From the NCBI GenBank assembly GCA_947174945.1, contig CAMWKZ010000029.1:1-36186 (forward strand): a DNA stretch of 36,186 nucleotides. The letters are read 5' to 3'. Made by a program: the position numbers and the translations under genes. Shown piece by piece: positions 24,983 to 32,877 of the stretch. The stretch comes from an uncultured Prevotellaceae bacterium (lineage in GTDB: Bacteria > Bacteroidota > Bacteroidia > Bacteroidales > Bacteroidaceae). Below the pieces are notes generated by a model. That model searched no databases, was not told the origin of the DNA, and worked only from the letters and a program-made list of their open reading frames with translations. Every line of letters starts with the position of its first letter. The first letter of the stretch is position 1.

Positions 24983-25834
24983 ATGGCAAAGAAAGACCCT
25001 ACAGAAATGCCAGTTGAAGAGCGTCTGAAGACCCTCTATCAGCTGCAGACCACGCTTTCAGGTATTGACGAGAAGCGTGCGCTCAGAGGCGAGCTGCCTC
25101 TGGAAGTACAGGACCTTGAGGACGAAATCGAGGGACTGACCACCCGTATTGAGAAAATCAAGACCGACATCAACGAGTATGAGCGTGCCGTGTCGCAGAA
25201 GAAGGGCGAGATTGAGACCGCCAAGGCCAGTGTGGAGCGTTACAAGACGCAGTTGAACGACGTGAAGAACAACCGCGAGTACGACACGCTGTCAAAGGAA
25301 ATCGAGTTCCAGACACTGGAAATCGAGCTTTGCAACAAGAAAATCAAGGAGGCGAGCTTCAAGATTGAGGAGAAGAAAGGCGAACTGGCTCAGAATCAGG
25401 AAGTGATTGAAGACCGTCGTCAGGCTCTTGAGCTGAAGAAGAGCGAGCTGGACGAAATCATGGATGAGACCCGTGCCGAGGAGGATAAGCTGAAGCAGAA
25501 GGTGAAGGAACTGGAGCTGAAGATTGAGACCCGTCTGCTCACCTCGTTCAAGCGCATCCGTAAGAACGCCCGCAACGGTCTGGGCATCGTCTATGTGCAG
25601 CGTGATGCCTGCGGTGGTTGCTTCAATAAGATTCCGCCCCAGCGTCAGTTGGATATTAAGATGCACAAGAAAATCATCGTCTGCGAGTATTGCGGTCGTA
25701 TTCTGATTGACCCTGAGCTGGCTGGTGTGAAGCTCGACAAACCCGCTACCGAGGAGAAGAAGACACGCAAGCGCGCTATCCGCAAGACTGTCAAGAAGGC
25801 TACTGACGAAGTGCCCGAGCAGGCTGAGGATTAA
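24983..25834 (+). CDS. Coiled-coil C4 zinc-ribbon protein
   Basis: 283 residues. A long antiparallel coiled coil (about 35-190) rich in Lys and Glu leads to a zinc ribbon with C210, C213 (ACGGCFNKIPPQ) and C234, C237 (CEYCGRIL), then a basic tail. This is the zf-RING_7/CT398-like family often encoded beside Nif3. The biochemical role is not established; nucleic-acid binding is plausible from the zinc ribbon and basic tail. Its stop codon overlaps the converging gene by 4 bp. Confidence 0.88.
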   Translation: MAKKDPTEMPVEERLKTLYQLQTTLSGIDEKRALRGELPLEVQDLEDEIEGLTTRIEKIKTDINEYERAVSQKKGEIETAKASVERYKTQLNDVKNNREYDTLSKEIEFQTLEIELCNKKIKEASFKIEEKKGELAQNQEVIEDRRQALELKKSELDEIMDETRAEEDKLKQKVKELELKIETRLLTSFKRIRKNARNGLGIVYVQRDACGGCFNKIPPQRQLDIKMHKKIIVCEYCGRILIDPELAGVKLDKPATEEKKTRKRAIRKTVKKATDEVPEQAED

Positions 25835-26280
25835 AGCGACTGATAATCGGGAATATCCGTTAGAAAATCATATCGCTGGTTAGCATAGTCCATTCGGCAG
25901 CAGAAATGCTGCAAACCATTGCTAACCACCAGATAGTCCACATGAAGCAACAGGTTGTAGGCCGTTATCTGGTCGAACACCTGTTGCTTTATTTTAACGG
26001 TAGGTGCCTTGTACTCAATAATCATGCGGGGCGACGTGTCCTGTCTGTACAGAATGGAGTCGCAGCGTAGCCGCTTCTCTCCAATACGCAGTTCAATCTC
26101 GTTACCCATCAGCCCCTTCGGGTAACCCTTGTGCTCCACCAACCAGTGGGTGAAATGCTGCCGCACCCACTCCTCCGGGGTCAGCGCCACATACCGCCGT
26201 CTCAGGAAGTCCAGCACCTCCGGCCTCTCTCTTGTCCCACGCACCTTCACCTCGTAGGCAGGCAAATTCAGTTCATACAT
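25831..26280 (-). CDS. Small PD-(D/E)XK protein (type I restriction HsdR N-terminal-like)
   Basis: 149 residues resembling the HSDR_N_2 domain. Nuclease-fold motif: RCDSILY with D74, then MIIEYKAP with E89 and K91. Only this domain is present: no helicase and no hsdM/hsdS nearby. It may be a stand-alone nuclease or nuclease-fold protein. The ATG at 26280 was chosen because the minus-strand promoter at 26289-26296 lies directly upstream; an in-frame start at 26319 would lie beyond it. The leader would be very short. Confidence 0.75.
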   Translation of the reverse strand: MYELNLPAYEVKVRGTRERPEVLDFLRRRYVALTPEEWVRQHFTHWLVEHKGYPKGLMGNEIELRIGEKRLRCDSILYRQDTSPRMIIEYKAPTVKIKQQVFDQITAYNLLLHVDYLVVSNGLQHFCCRMDYANQRYDFLTDIPDYQSL

Positions 26281-26288
26281 ATCACCGA

Positions 26289-26472
26289 CAAAGGTACGAA
26301 TAAGCGAGCGAAATGCCAAATTTATTTGAGCATTTCCGAGCGTCAGTACCTAAGACCGTTAGGTCAAAGGTACGAATAAGCGAGCGAAATGCCAAAAGTA
26401 TTTTGAGCTTTTTCGAGCGTCAGTACCTAAGACCGATAGGTCAGAGGTACGAATAAGCGAGCGAAAATCCCC
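26289..26472 (-). repeat. 76-77 bp tandem repeat, each unit carrying a leftward promoter
   Basis: Units begin at 26289, 26365 and 26442 (the third partial). Each full unit holds, on the minus strand, TTTG, a 20-base spacer and TACCTTTG, an ideal Bacteroidota promoter; the third -7 box reads TACCTCTG. Between units lies the dyad ACCTAA-GACCG-TTAGGT (26348-26364), weaker in the second unit. The innermost promoter serves the PD-(D/E)XK gene. Confidence 0.8.
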
Positions 26473-26499
26473 AAGCATTATATGCTATTTTGAGCCGCA

Positions 26500-26614
26500 G
26501 TATCTCCTTCTATCCGCTCTGGTATCTCTTTCGGGATGCTCCAGTATCTATAGTCATAAGAAACAGATACTGGAGCACCCCGAAATAGATACTAAAGCAG
26601 ACAGAAACAGATAC
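26500..26614. promoter_or_regulatory. Inverted array of six hexamers at 22-bp spacing (candidate LytTR operator)
   Basis: GTATCT occurs at 26500, 26522 and 26544; its complement AGATAC occurs at 26565, 26587 and 26609. Each step within a half is exactly 22 bp. The central 28-bp arms 26522-26549 and 26565-26592 pair with two mismatches around a 15-nt loop. LytTR domains are known to bind paired direct repeats about two helical turns apart. The array ends 52 bp before the -33 region of the LytTR gene promoter. Confidence 0.6.
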
Positions 26615-26665
26615 TATTGTGTTGTTAAAAAATGTTTATCAATTTCTCCGTTGAATTTTTTGCTG

Positions 26666-26701
26666 TTTGAAAAATATTTTTTATCTTTGCACTCGTTCTT
26701 G
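26666..26701 (+). promoter_or_regulatory. LytTR operon promoter
   Basis: TTTG at 26666-26669 and TATCTTTGCA at 26692-26701, spacer 22. The leader to the ATG at 26762 is about 55 nt. Confidence 0.7.
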
Positions 26702-26761
26702 CTAAATGCTGAAAACCCTTGGATTATTAAGAGGGATATTCAACAAGGGGAGGATGAAATT

Positions 26762-27121
26762 ATGGCAAAATTATACTTTAATACCCGTGATGAACTGAAT
26801 AGGATTGATGTCTCAAAGATTGTTTATTTTGAGGCAGATGGCAACTATACGGATATTGTAATGGTCAACAAATTACATGCATCTGTCTGTATGAACCTTA
26901 GTGAGATGGAGAAAACACTGGCTGAGCAACTGGGGCCTAATGATACGACGTTTATGCGAATCGGTAAACGTTTTATAGTCAATATGCAATATATCTATCA
27001 GATAAATGTACTCAAGCAGCAGTTGATACTTTCCGACTATGACCATTTTGCTTTTCAGGTGACTATTTCCAAGGAAGCATTACGCAAAGTAAAGGACTTG
27101 ATGTTACAGACTCGCATATAA
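26762..27121 (+). CDS. Stand-alone LytTR DNA-binding regulator
   Basis: 119 residues that are almost entirely a LytTR domain: IVYFEADGNYTDIVM (20-34), then FMRIGKRFIVNMQYI (64-78) and the C-terminal beta strands. No receiver, kinase or sensor domain is attached, so control must come from elsewhere, for instance from the membrane protein encoded next. The ATG at 26762 was taken because an earlier in-frame start (26651) lies before the promoter. First gene of the cluster; FHA gene follows after 12 bp. Confidence 0.88.
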   Translation: MAKLYFNTRDELNRIDVSKIVYFEADGNYTDIVMVNKLHASVCMNLSEMEKTLAEQLGPNDTTFMRIGKRFIVNMQYIYQINVLKQQLILSDYDHFAFQVTISKEALRKVKDLMLQTRI

Positions 27122-27133
27122 TATATAGTTTGT

Positions 27134-27811
27134 ATGGAGATATTGATAGGCAGAGATAAGGAAACAGGTAAATTGAGGCTGATAGCAGGAGGAAAGACAG
27201 TGCTATGGGGTACAGAACGGCTTCCTGAGACTGTGCTGGAGGAGCATTTTAAGTTGACATTTGCCAATGATACTATCCGACTGAAAAACCTTAATATTAA
27301 TGCCTATACCTATGTAGACGGACAAGCCGTAGAGAACAAGAAAGTCAGTAGGCAGCAGACGATTGAGTTAGGTGCCAGTCGCTATACCTTTGACTGGCAC
27401 GCACTCGACGAGTTTGTTCCCCCAGAGGCCGATATTCGTCCGCTTGAGACTGTATGGACGGAGTACGAAGACCAGAATATAGCTTTGCAGATAGCAGAGC
27501 GCAAGTTCAATACACTACGCTCAACGACGGGACTTATCACGATGGTGGCTATTGCCATGAGTATAGCAACGGGTGGAAAGAGCAGTTGGTATGTCATTCT
27601 CTACGCCATTGCTATTGTGGCTTCCCTTGTCTTTTTTGTCAAGGCGTATGTTGACTCATCGAAGATGCCTCAGAAACGTCAGGAACTGAGCCGCAGATTT
27701 CAGCGTAGCTATACGTGCCCTCACTGTGGCCGTTTTCTGGGTAATCAGCCATACGACATTCTGGCTCAAAACGAACATTGCACCTATTGCAAGGCAAAGT
27801 TTATACATTAA
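27134..27811 (+). CDS. FHA-like membrane protein with C-terminal zinc ribbon
   Basis: 225 residues. Residues 1-90 form an FHA-like beta domain, with IRLKNLNINAYTYVDGQAV (48-66) in the place of the usual Asn/Gly phosphothreonine-binding loop; the classic Arg-Ser pair is not evident, so phosphopeptide binding is uncertain. Two hydrophobic segments follow (about 133-147 and 152-170), then a zinc ribbon with C195, C198, C216 and C219. The likely topology puts both end domains in the cytoplasm. It may link an envelope signal to the upstream LytTR protein (inference). Confidence 0.75.
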   Translation: MEILIGRDKETGKLRLIAGGKTVLWGTERLPETVLEEHFKLTFANDTIRLKNLNINAYTYVDGQAVENKKVSRQQTIELGASRYTFDWHALDEFVPPEADIRPLETVWTEYEDQNIALQIAERKFNTLRSTTGLITMVAIAMSIATGGKSSWYVILYAIAIVASLVFFVKAYVDSSKMPQKRQELSRRFQRSYTCPHCGRFLGNQPYDILAQNEHCTYCKAKFIH

Positions 27812-27905
27812 TCCAGCCATTTCGTGGAATATGAATTGAAAATGATGGCTGGTTCAGAATAATTACCGACATTTGCACCAGAAACCAATTAAAACAAAGA
27901 CAACA

Positions 27906-28604
27906 ATGAAAACAAACAGCAAAATTTGGAAACCAGTTTCTATCAGTGGTTTTACTGGCATTTTGATAGGTGCAGGAACCATCAAGTCAATGGAACTGAA
28001 TGGTGCAGAGGTAGAGAACAAGGTAGAGCCAGCAACGGAAACGGCATCTAACGAAGACATGAGTTTCCGTGAGGCTTTCGATGCGGCACGGGCAGAGTTG
28101 GGCCCCGGTGCCGTCTTTAGTTGGCACGGTAGCCAATACACAACCTATACAGCCGAAGAATGGCAGTCAATGTCGGAAGAGGAGCAAGATGCGTTTGCAG
28201 AGGAAATGAATCCAGATATAAGTCCTGAGGAGAATGTAGAAGTGTCGGATGTGGCAGAGGCTGATGTGACTGTCGTAGAGGATTCTGCTGAGCAGCCAGT
28301 TATGACAGCGGCCAGTGACCAGGTGATAGAAAGCGACGATGACGACGTGCGTGTAGTTGGTTTTGGCGAAGTCCAGTTGGCTAACGGCCAAAACATTACC
28401 GTGCAGGAAATCGACTATAATGGTCAGCGTGTGGCTGTTATCGACCTTGACCAAGATGGCGAGGCCGACATTATGATGTCAGACCTGAACCACAACCAGC
28501 AGATGGACGAGGGCGAGGTGATTGACCTGCATACAGGTGAAGCACTGTCGTTTGCCAGTGACGAGCAGACTGTGGATTATACTCCAGACACTTTCGATGC
28601 CTAA
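27906..28604 (+). CDS. Acidic protein with EF-hand-like loops
   Basis: 232 residues. A hydrophobic N-terminal stretch (about 11-26) may be a membrane anchor or weak signal. Residues 53-97 match a small domain I have seen in other Bacteroidota proteins (ARAELGPGAVFSWHG, then EEWQSM). A very acidic middle follows (IESDDDD). Residues 180-204 hold two EF-hand-like loops, DLDQDGEAD and DLNHNQQMDEGE, that could bind calcium. The ATG at 27906 fits better than an upstream in-frame start. The 94-bp gap before it contains at most a weak promoter (ATTTGCA at 27871-27877). Confidence 0.7.
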   Translation: MKTNSKIWKPVSISGFTGILIGAGTIKSMELNGAEVENKVEPATETASNEDMSFREAFDAARAELGPGAVFSWHGSQYTTYTAEEWQSMSEEEQDAFAEEMNPDISPEENVEVSDVAEADVTVVEDSAEQPVMTAASDQVIESDDDDVRVVGFGEVQLANGQNITVQEIDYNGQRVAVIDLDQDGEADIMMSDLNHNQQMDEGEVIDLHTGEALSFASDEQTVDYTPDTFDA

Positions 28605-28616
28605 TCTGGAGTGACG

Positions 28617-29516
28617 ATGGAAGAAATGCGCATCAAATGTCCGTCGTGCGGAATCGTCCTTGACGTGCGTAACTCAAAGAACGAAGCCGTTAAGCGGATA
28701 ACCTGCCCCTATTGTAAGAAGCATTTGGCAGTGACTTTCCATGAGCAACCCAAGCCAGCCCAGTATGTTGAAATCAAGATGGTGCAACTGGCTGACGGCA
28801 GCAGCAAGACCATTGTGCGTGCGCTGACCGACAATCATGTGGTCAAGGTCAATGGCGAACAACTGCAAAAAGACGATGAGGTGGTGCTGGCCCCTGGCGA
28901 CCAGTTGCAGATAGACGATACGACAGGCACCTTTACGCAGGGTGGCTATGTGTCATACCAGCAGCCATCCCAGCCCCAGCCGTCTCGTCAGGTGCCGGAC
29001 CAACAGCCGTCTCATGCCTCTAAGCCCCGTCGGCAATGGCCTTTTCTTGTGCTGGTGTTGGTCGTGTTAATACTTGCTGTCGTTGCTTGGGTGCTGGCTC
29101 GTAGTTCCTCACCTCGGCGTATTATTGAAAATCCTGTTCACGACAGCGTGGCAGAAATTCAGCAGGTGCCGTCGAAGTCAATGGGTACACCTGTTGCCAA
29201 GCCAAAGGCTCAAACGAAAGAAACGCAGATGCCTGAAACCAAGTCTGCTGCGCAGTCTACCACAGCTTTGAGCGACTACGAACTGGAGAGACTGGCCGTT
29301 AACGGTCATGTGGAAGCGCAGTATGAGCTGGGTAAACGCTGGGTCAACAAGCATGACAGCGTTAGCGTGGTGAAGGGCATTAAATATCTCAGGTTGGCTG
29401 TTCAGAATGGTTCGGAGGAGGCACAGCGTGCCTTACGGACAGTTTTTGCAGCCCTACAGCAGTCGGCTGCCAATGGCAGCAGCACTGCCGACAATATACT
29501 AAGAGAACAAAAATAG
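28617..29516 (+). CDS. Zinc-ribbon / single-TM / Sel1-like repeat protein
   Basis: 299 residues. An N-terminal zinc ribbon has C8, C11, C30 and C33 (KCPSCG, TCPYCKK). A small beta domain (about 50-108) with HVVKVNGEQLQKDDEVVLAPGDQL recalls an FHA core. Then come a Gln/Pro-rich linker, a membrane helix (142-162), a Lys/Thr/Ser-rich linker and one or two Sel1-like repeats (about 222-275, AQYELGKRW and GIKYLRLAVQNG). The ATG at 28617 was taken; GTG 28611 and ATG 28626 are alternatives. The cytoplasmic-ribbon and exported-Sel1 layout suggests a scaffold across the inner membrane (inference). Confidence 0.72.
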   Translation: MEEMRIKCPSCGIVLDVRNSKNEAVKRITCPYCKKHLAVTFHEQPKPAQYVEIKMVQLADGSSKTIVRALTDNHVVKVNGEQLQKDDEVVLAPGDQLQIDDTTGTFTQGGYVSYQQPSQPQPSRQVPDQQPSHASKPRRQWPFLVLVLVVLILAVVAWVLARSSSPRRIIENPVHDSVAEIQQVPSKSMGTPVAKPKAQTKETQMPETKSAAQSTTALSDYELERLAVNGHVEAQYELGKRWVNKHDSVSVVKGIKYLRLAVQNGSEEAQRALRTVFAALQQSAANGSSTADNILREQK

Positions 29517-29525
29517 AAACAAACA

Positions 29526-30581
29526 ATGAAGCAAAGAACCCTATATATTATAATAGGTATATTTACGATACTGACAGCAACGGCACAGCCACGGTTTCGC
29601 ACCTCTGAGCTGAAGCGACTGGCAGGTGCCCTGTCGGTCGATGTACGTGCGCTGCCCGAGGGGTATAGCCATCCTGATGCTCAGGGGCTTCGCCTGACGG
29701 TTCATGTAGAGCAGCAGGTGGTTGACCACATCGGTCTCCATTTGTTTGCTGACGAAGTGCGTGCGCAGAGCTCGTCGCCGATATTCAATTTTCTGGAGCG
29801 CTACTTCCTGCAACTGAAATATCCGTCGATGGTCAAGACGACAGCCAACATGATTCGCGATGACGAATTTCGGTTTGAGAAAGGGGCGATGGCGGCCATT
29901 GACGACCTCCGTGTGACCGACGATTTCTCTTTCAGTAACGACAACCACCGCTATACGGCAGTGTGGAATCGCGATGGGCGCACCTTGTTGTCCGTTTCTT
30001 TTCCTGTGGTCTATGAGCTGATTAGTGGCGAGAACAAGGTAGAGGCAGAAAACAATCTGGTGACTGACGTTCGGAAGACGACCATCAGAAAGCGTAAGGA
30101 TAGGCAGGAGTGCAACGACAGTTATATCAGCAAGGATTTTTCCTGCCGCCTCTATTTTCAGCAAGGCCAGCTGGTGACTGACAGCAGGCATCCCGTTGAA
30201 AGTCTGGCCAATCTGATGCTGAGCACCAATACCAGTGGCAGCTACGACATCCGTATGACCCAAATATCCTATGGCTTTCAGAAGAAAGTCTTTCAGGTGC
30301 CGCTTCGCCAGTGGGTAGCCTTTTGTCAGAACAATGGCTGTCAGCTCTACTTTGGCGTGGAGGATATAGCCAGTGCCGACGAGGTGAGTGCCGTTGTGCT
30401 GGCAGTCAACGAGGCTGAGAATTATAATCATGTGCTTACCGTCAGTATGTCGGCCAAGGACTTGGAGGTGGGTAGTGGCATCATCGAAGCCCGTCTTTAT
30501 CCCTATGTGCCTACGCACAATGTGCAGAATATGTTTGCCAGCTATCGCAAGTCGAATCCTAAAACCTTTGTTGCCCAATGA
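29526..30581 (+). CDS. Secreted protein of unknown function
   Basis: 351 residues with a clear signal peptide (hydrophobic 6-18, cleavage after about A20). The rest is soluble and beta-rich, with no domain that I recognise. The gene sits 9 bp behind the Sel1-like gene and overlaps the next by 4 bp (ATGA), so it is co-translated with its neighbours. Probably periplasmic or surface-exposed. Confidence 0.75.
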   Translation: MKQRTLYIIIGIFTILTATAQPRFRTSELKRLAGALSVDVRALPEGYSHPDAQGLRLTVHVEQQVVDHIGLHLFADEVRAQSSSPIFNFLERYFLQLKYPSMVKTTANMIRDDEFRFEKGAMAAIDDLRVTDDFSFSNDNHRYTAVWNRDGRTLLSVSFPVVYELISGENKVEAENNLVTDVRKTTIRKRKDRQECNDSYISKDFSCRLYFQQGQLVTDSRHPVESLANLMLSTNTSGSYDIRMTQISYGFQKKVFQVPLRQWVAFCQNNGCQLYFGVEDIASADEVSAVVLAVNEAENYNHVLTVSMSAKDLEVGSGIIEARLYPYVPTHNVQNMFASYRKSNPKTFVAQ

Positions 30582-31366
30582 ACCGGCTTGTTGCTACAAT
30601 ACTAGTGGGTTGTATCGTTTCGGCTCTATGGGCTGCTGACGGCCACTTGCAGCGCATCAATGCCATCAAGAAGAACGCCGACTATCTCTATGGCGAGGCC
30701 ACAATGGCTGTTCAGGCTGATGCCGCCTCGCTGGCTTATGAGCAGTTGCAGAAACAAGTGTTTGACTGGGCGCAGCGCGACAGCATCACGCTGAAAGTCA
30801 GGTCGGTAACGGAGATTAACAGGCTGGCCGACACGCTGATGATGCGCCGTGCAGAGATGTATAGGGTGTTTGTCTATGTCAGAAAGTCTGACCTGACAGA
30901 ACCCTCAGTACAGCCTCAGGACACGTTGGCCACTGATAGCGTAAAGCCGCTGGTTAATGATAGTGTGAAGCCGTTGCCTACCGATAGTGTAAAGCCAATG
31001 TCTGCCGACAGTGTGAAGTCATTGGTCAACGATAGTGTCAGACAGGTTATTCGTCAGCGTTTCTCTGGCAAGAAGAACCGACAGAACGATGCCCTGCTTC
31101 GCATCAAAGAGGCCAAGAATTTCTTTGAGCTGAAAGCCATCATGCAGCCCTTGAAGGAGCGTGGCGATATCATAGACTATGGCAAGTATGCCACGGCCAA
31201 GCAGCCTGAGCAATGCTATCTGATAGTTTACGACCCGGCAGGAAACATACGGGCACTGTTAGGCAAGGGCGATAATGTCCGCAAGAACCTGAAGACGGGC
31301 AGCGACGACGGTATCAGCAACTACCGAGGGTGTGGTGCTATTTGGTTTACATTAAATGAAAAGTAA
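30578..31366 (+). CDS. Secreted protein with an 8-residue DSVKPLxx repeat
   Basis: 262 residues with a signal peptide (cleavage near A19-A20). A helical region (24-95) precedes five copies of an octapeptide beginning DSV(K/R) at residues 120, 128, 136, 144 and 152, encoded by a 24-bp DNA repeat (30935-31045). A C-terminal domain with CYLIVYDPAGNIRALLGKG and GCGAIWFTL follows. The repeat looks like a flexible spacer that can change length. No family recognised. Confidence 0.75.
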   Translation: MNRLVATILVGCIVSALWAADGHLQRINAIKKNADYLYGEATMAVQADAASLAYEQLQKQVFDWAQRDSITLKVRSVTEINRLADTLMMRRAEMYRVFVYVRKSDLTEPSVQPQDTLATDSVKPLVNDSVKPLPTDSVKPMSADSVKSLVNDSVRQVIRQRFSGKKNRQNDALLRIKEAKNFFELKAIMQPLKERGDIIDYGKYATAKQPEQCYLIVYDPAGNIRALLGKGDNVRKNLKTGSDDGISNYRGCGAIWFTLNEK

Positions 31367-31390
31367 AATATTAAAAAGATTGAAAACGAT

Positions 31391-32380
31391 ATGAAAAAGC
31401 TACTATTGTTAACATGCTTTATTCAATGTTCTCTGTATGCACTGGCATACAATCAAGTGCGGCTGGTCATTAACGATGGTGTCAGCGATACGCGGCTGAG
31501 GCAGCAGATACAGCAGGCCGTGTCGGTGGTGATGACAGAGATAAACCGCTCGCACGAGCAGGGGCTTAGCCAGCTGGAGTTTCCCGCAGCCTATATACAG
31601 AAGGACGCACAGGATGCTCTGAACCAGTTGTGGCAGAACGACCGCCTGCGCTGTGTGGAGGAGGAAATCGTGGAGCGTGTGCTTACCACCCGTGACGGCT
31701 ATCAGATTCGTGGCATTCCGCTTATTGTTGATGCGGCTAAAGGTGGCGAGCAGCTGGGCTATCAGGAGGCGGTCATCAACTTCAATGCAGCAGGTGTCAT
31801 CCAGAGCTTCTACTATACCATCAATCCAGAGCTTTACTCCAAACTGCGCATGGAGCAGATGGGCAACCGGCGCTATGAGGTGTCTGACATCAAGGAGCGC
31901 ATGATGATTCTTGACTATGTGGAACACTTTCGCACCTCATACAATCAAAAAGACCTTAAGTTCCTGCGTCAGGTGTTTTCTGACGATGCACTGATTATCA
32001 CGGGGCGTGTGGTGAAGGTGGCCAAATCGGAGGTGGTGCCTACGGGCAAGAAGGTTATCTATACCACCCAGACCAAACAGCAGTATATTGACAATCTGGC
32101 CAAGGCTTTTAAGAGCAACAGCTATATCAAGGTGTCGTTTGACGATGTGGTCATCGTGGAGCATCCCACCATTCACGGCATCTATGGTGTCACCGTTCAT
32201 CAGAAGTGGAATACCGCCCGCTATAGTGACGAGGGCTATGTGTTTATGGTCTGGGACTTTCGCAATCCCGATGCTCCTCAGATTCATGTCCGCACGTGGC
32301 AGCCTGACTATATTGACAAGGAGCATGGGCAACGTCTGAATCCCAACGACGTGTTCACCTTAGGTGACTTCGACTTGTAA
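31391..32380 (+). CDS. Secreted protein with NTF2-like C-terminal region
   Basis: 329 residues with a signal peptide (cleavage after about A19). The first ~150 residues are helical, with an IINDGVSD-like opening (LVINDGVSDTRLRQQI). From about residue 175 the pattern YVEHFRTSYNQKDLKFLRQVFSDDALI resembles an NTF2/SnoaL-like fold, ending in GYVFMVWDFRN and IHVRTWQPD. Last gene of the LytTR cluster. A 14-bp palindrome (32371-32384) spans its stop codon. Confidence 0.75.
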   Translation: MKKLLLLTCFIQCSLYALAYNQVRLVINDGVSDTRLRQQIQQAVSVVMTEINRSHEQGLSQLEFPAAYIQKDAQDALNQLWQNDRLRCVEEEIVERVLTTRDGYQIRGIPLIVDAAKGGEQLGYQEAVINFNAAGVIQSFYYTINPELYSKLRMEQMGNRRYEVSDIKERMMILDYVEHFRTSYNQKDLKFLRQVFSDDALIITGRVVKVAKSEVVPTGKKVIYTTQTKQQYIDNLAKAFKSNSYIKVSFDDVVIVEHPTIHGIYGVTVHQKWNTARYSDEGYVFMVWDFRNPDAPQIHVRTWQPDYIDKEHGQRLNPNDVFTLGDFDL

Positions 32381-32461
32381 GTCGCGTCGTAAAACAATCA
32401 TCGTTCTTTGACATAGTGACACAGGAAGTAGCAGAATAGCAAGGTGATTTCTGCCCTAAAG

Positions 32462-32495
32462 TTTGGTGTTCTCGCAAATGTTTCGTAACTTTGCA
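32462..32495 (+). promoter_or_regulatory. Promoter of the small ORF
   Basis: TTTG 32462-32465, a 20-base spacer and TAACTTTGCA 32486-32495: an ideal Bacteroidota promoter, 22 bases before the ATG at 32518. Confidence 0.8.
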
Positions 32496-32517
32496 GCAAT
32501 AAAAAAATGTAATTGCT

Positions 32518-32679
32518 ATGGAGGAAAAGAGGTACTATAATTACGAATCTTTCTCTGAAGAAGAGGCTATAGCCAGAATCGGCCAGTTTGAGGAGCAGCT
32601 GGAAAAAGGGGAAATCAAATGGATTTCGTCTGAGGAGGCATGGGCTCAACTATATGAACAGTTCCCGTGGCTCAGATAA
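32518..32679 (+). CDS. Small acidic protein of 53 residues
   Basis: The frame begins MEEKRYYNYE and ends in PWLR before TAA. It is rich in Glu and aromatic residues, with a likely helix from about residue 13 to 32. An ideal promoter directly upstream and an A-rich leader support real expression. It is separate from the secreted-protein cluster. The size and charge recall antitoxin-like or accessory small proteins, but no family was recognised and no toxin partner is adjacent. Confidence 0.65.
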   Translation: MEEKRYYNYESFSEEEAIARIGQFEEQLEKGEIKWISSEEAWAQLYEQFPWLR

Positions 32680-32802
32680 TATTGCCATGAAGTGAGTGGT
32701 CATACTATGTTATCTTGTTGACATCTGGGACACGAGAATGAACCCAAAGGCTTTGATTAGAAGAATCAAATAACTTTTATTAATTCTGTTATTTCTTGAT
32801 AC

Positions 32803-32825
32803 CTCAGAGAGATAAACTCTTTGAG
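32803..32825. other. Hairpin upstream of the AT-rich genes
   Basis: CTCAGAGAG (32803-32811) pairs with CTCTTTGAG (32817-32825), one G-U pair, loop ATAAA. No T-run follows. It may be a leader structure. The rest of 32680-32877 shows nothing I can name. Confidence 0.35.
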
Positions 32826-32877
32826 TGTGTCGTTATGTTGCTAAAAAATGTAAACAATATGTAATTTGAGGCCTAAT

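Noticed and set aside
25831..26280. A type I restriction-modification system
   Set aside because: Only an HsdR N-terminal-like domain is present; no helicase part, methylase or specificity gene lies nearby.
26281..26319. N-terminal extension of the PD-(D/E)XK protein
   Set aside because: The extension crosses the TACCTTTG promoter and the tandem repeat unit.
29541..30578. A 345-codon frame opposite the secreted protein gene
   Set aside because: The + strand frame has a signal peptide and operon spacing; the minus frame has neither.
32371..32384. The palindrome CGACTTGTAAGTCG at the end of the last cluster gene as a terminator
   Set aside because: It has no loop and no T-run; the stem would be too short, so I do not list it as a terminator.
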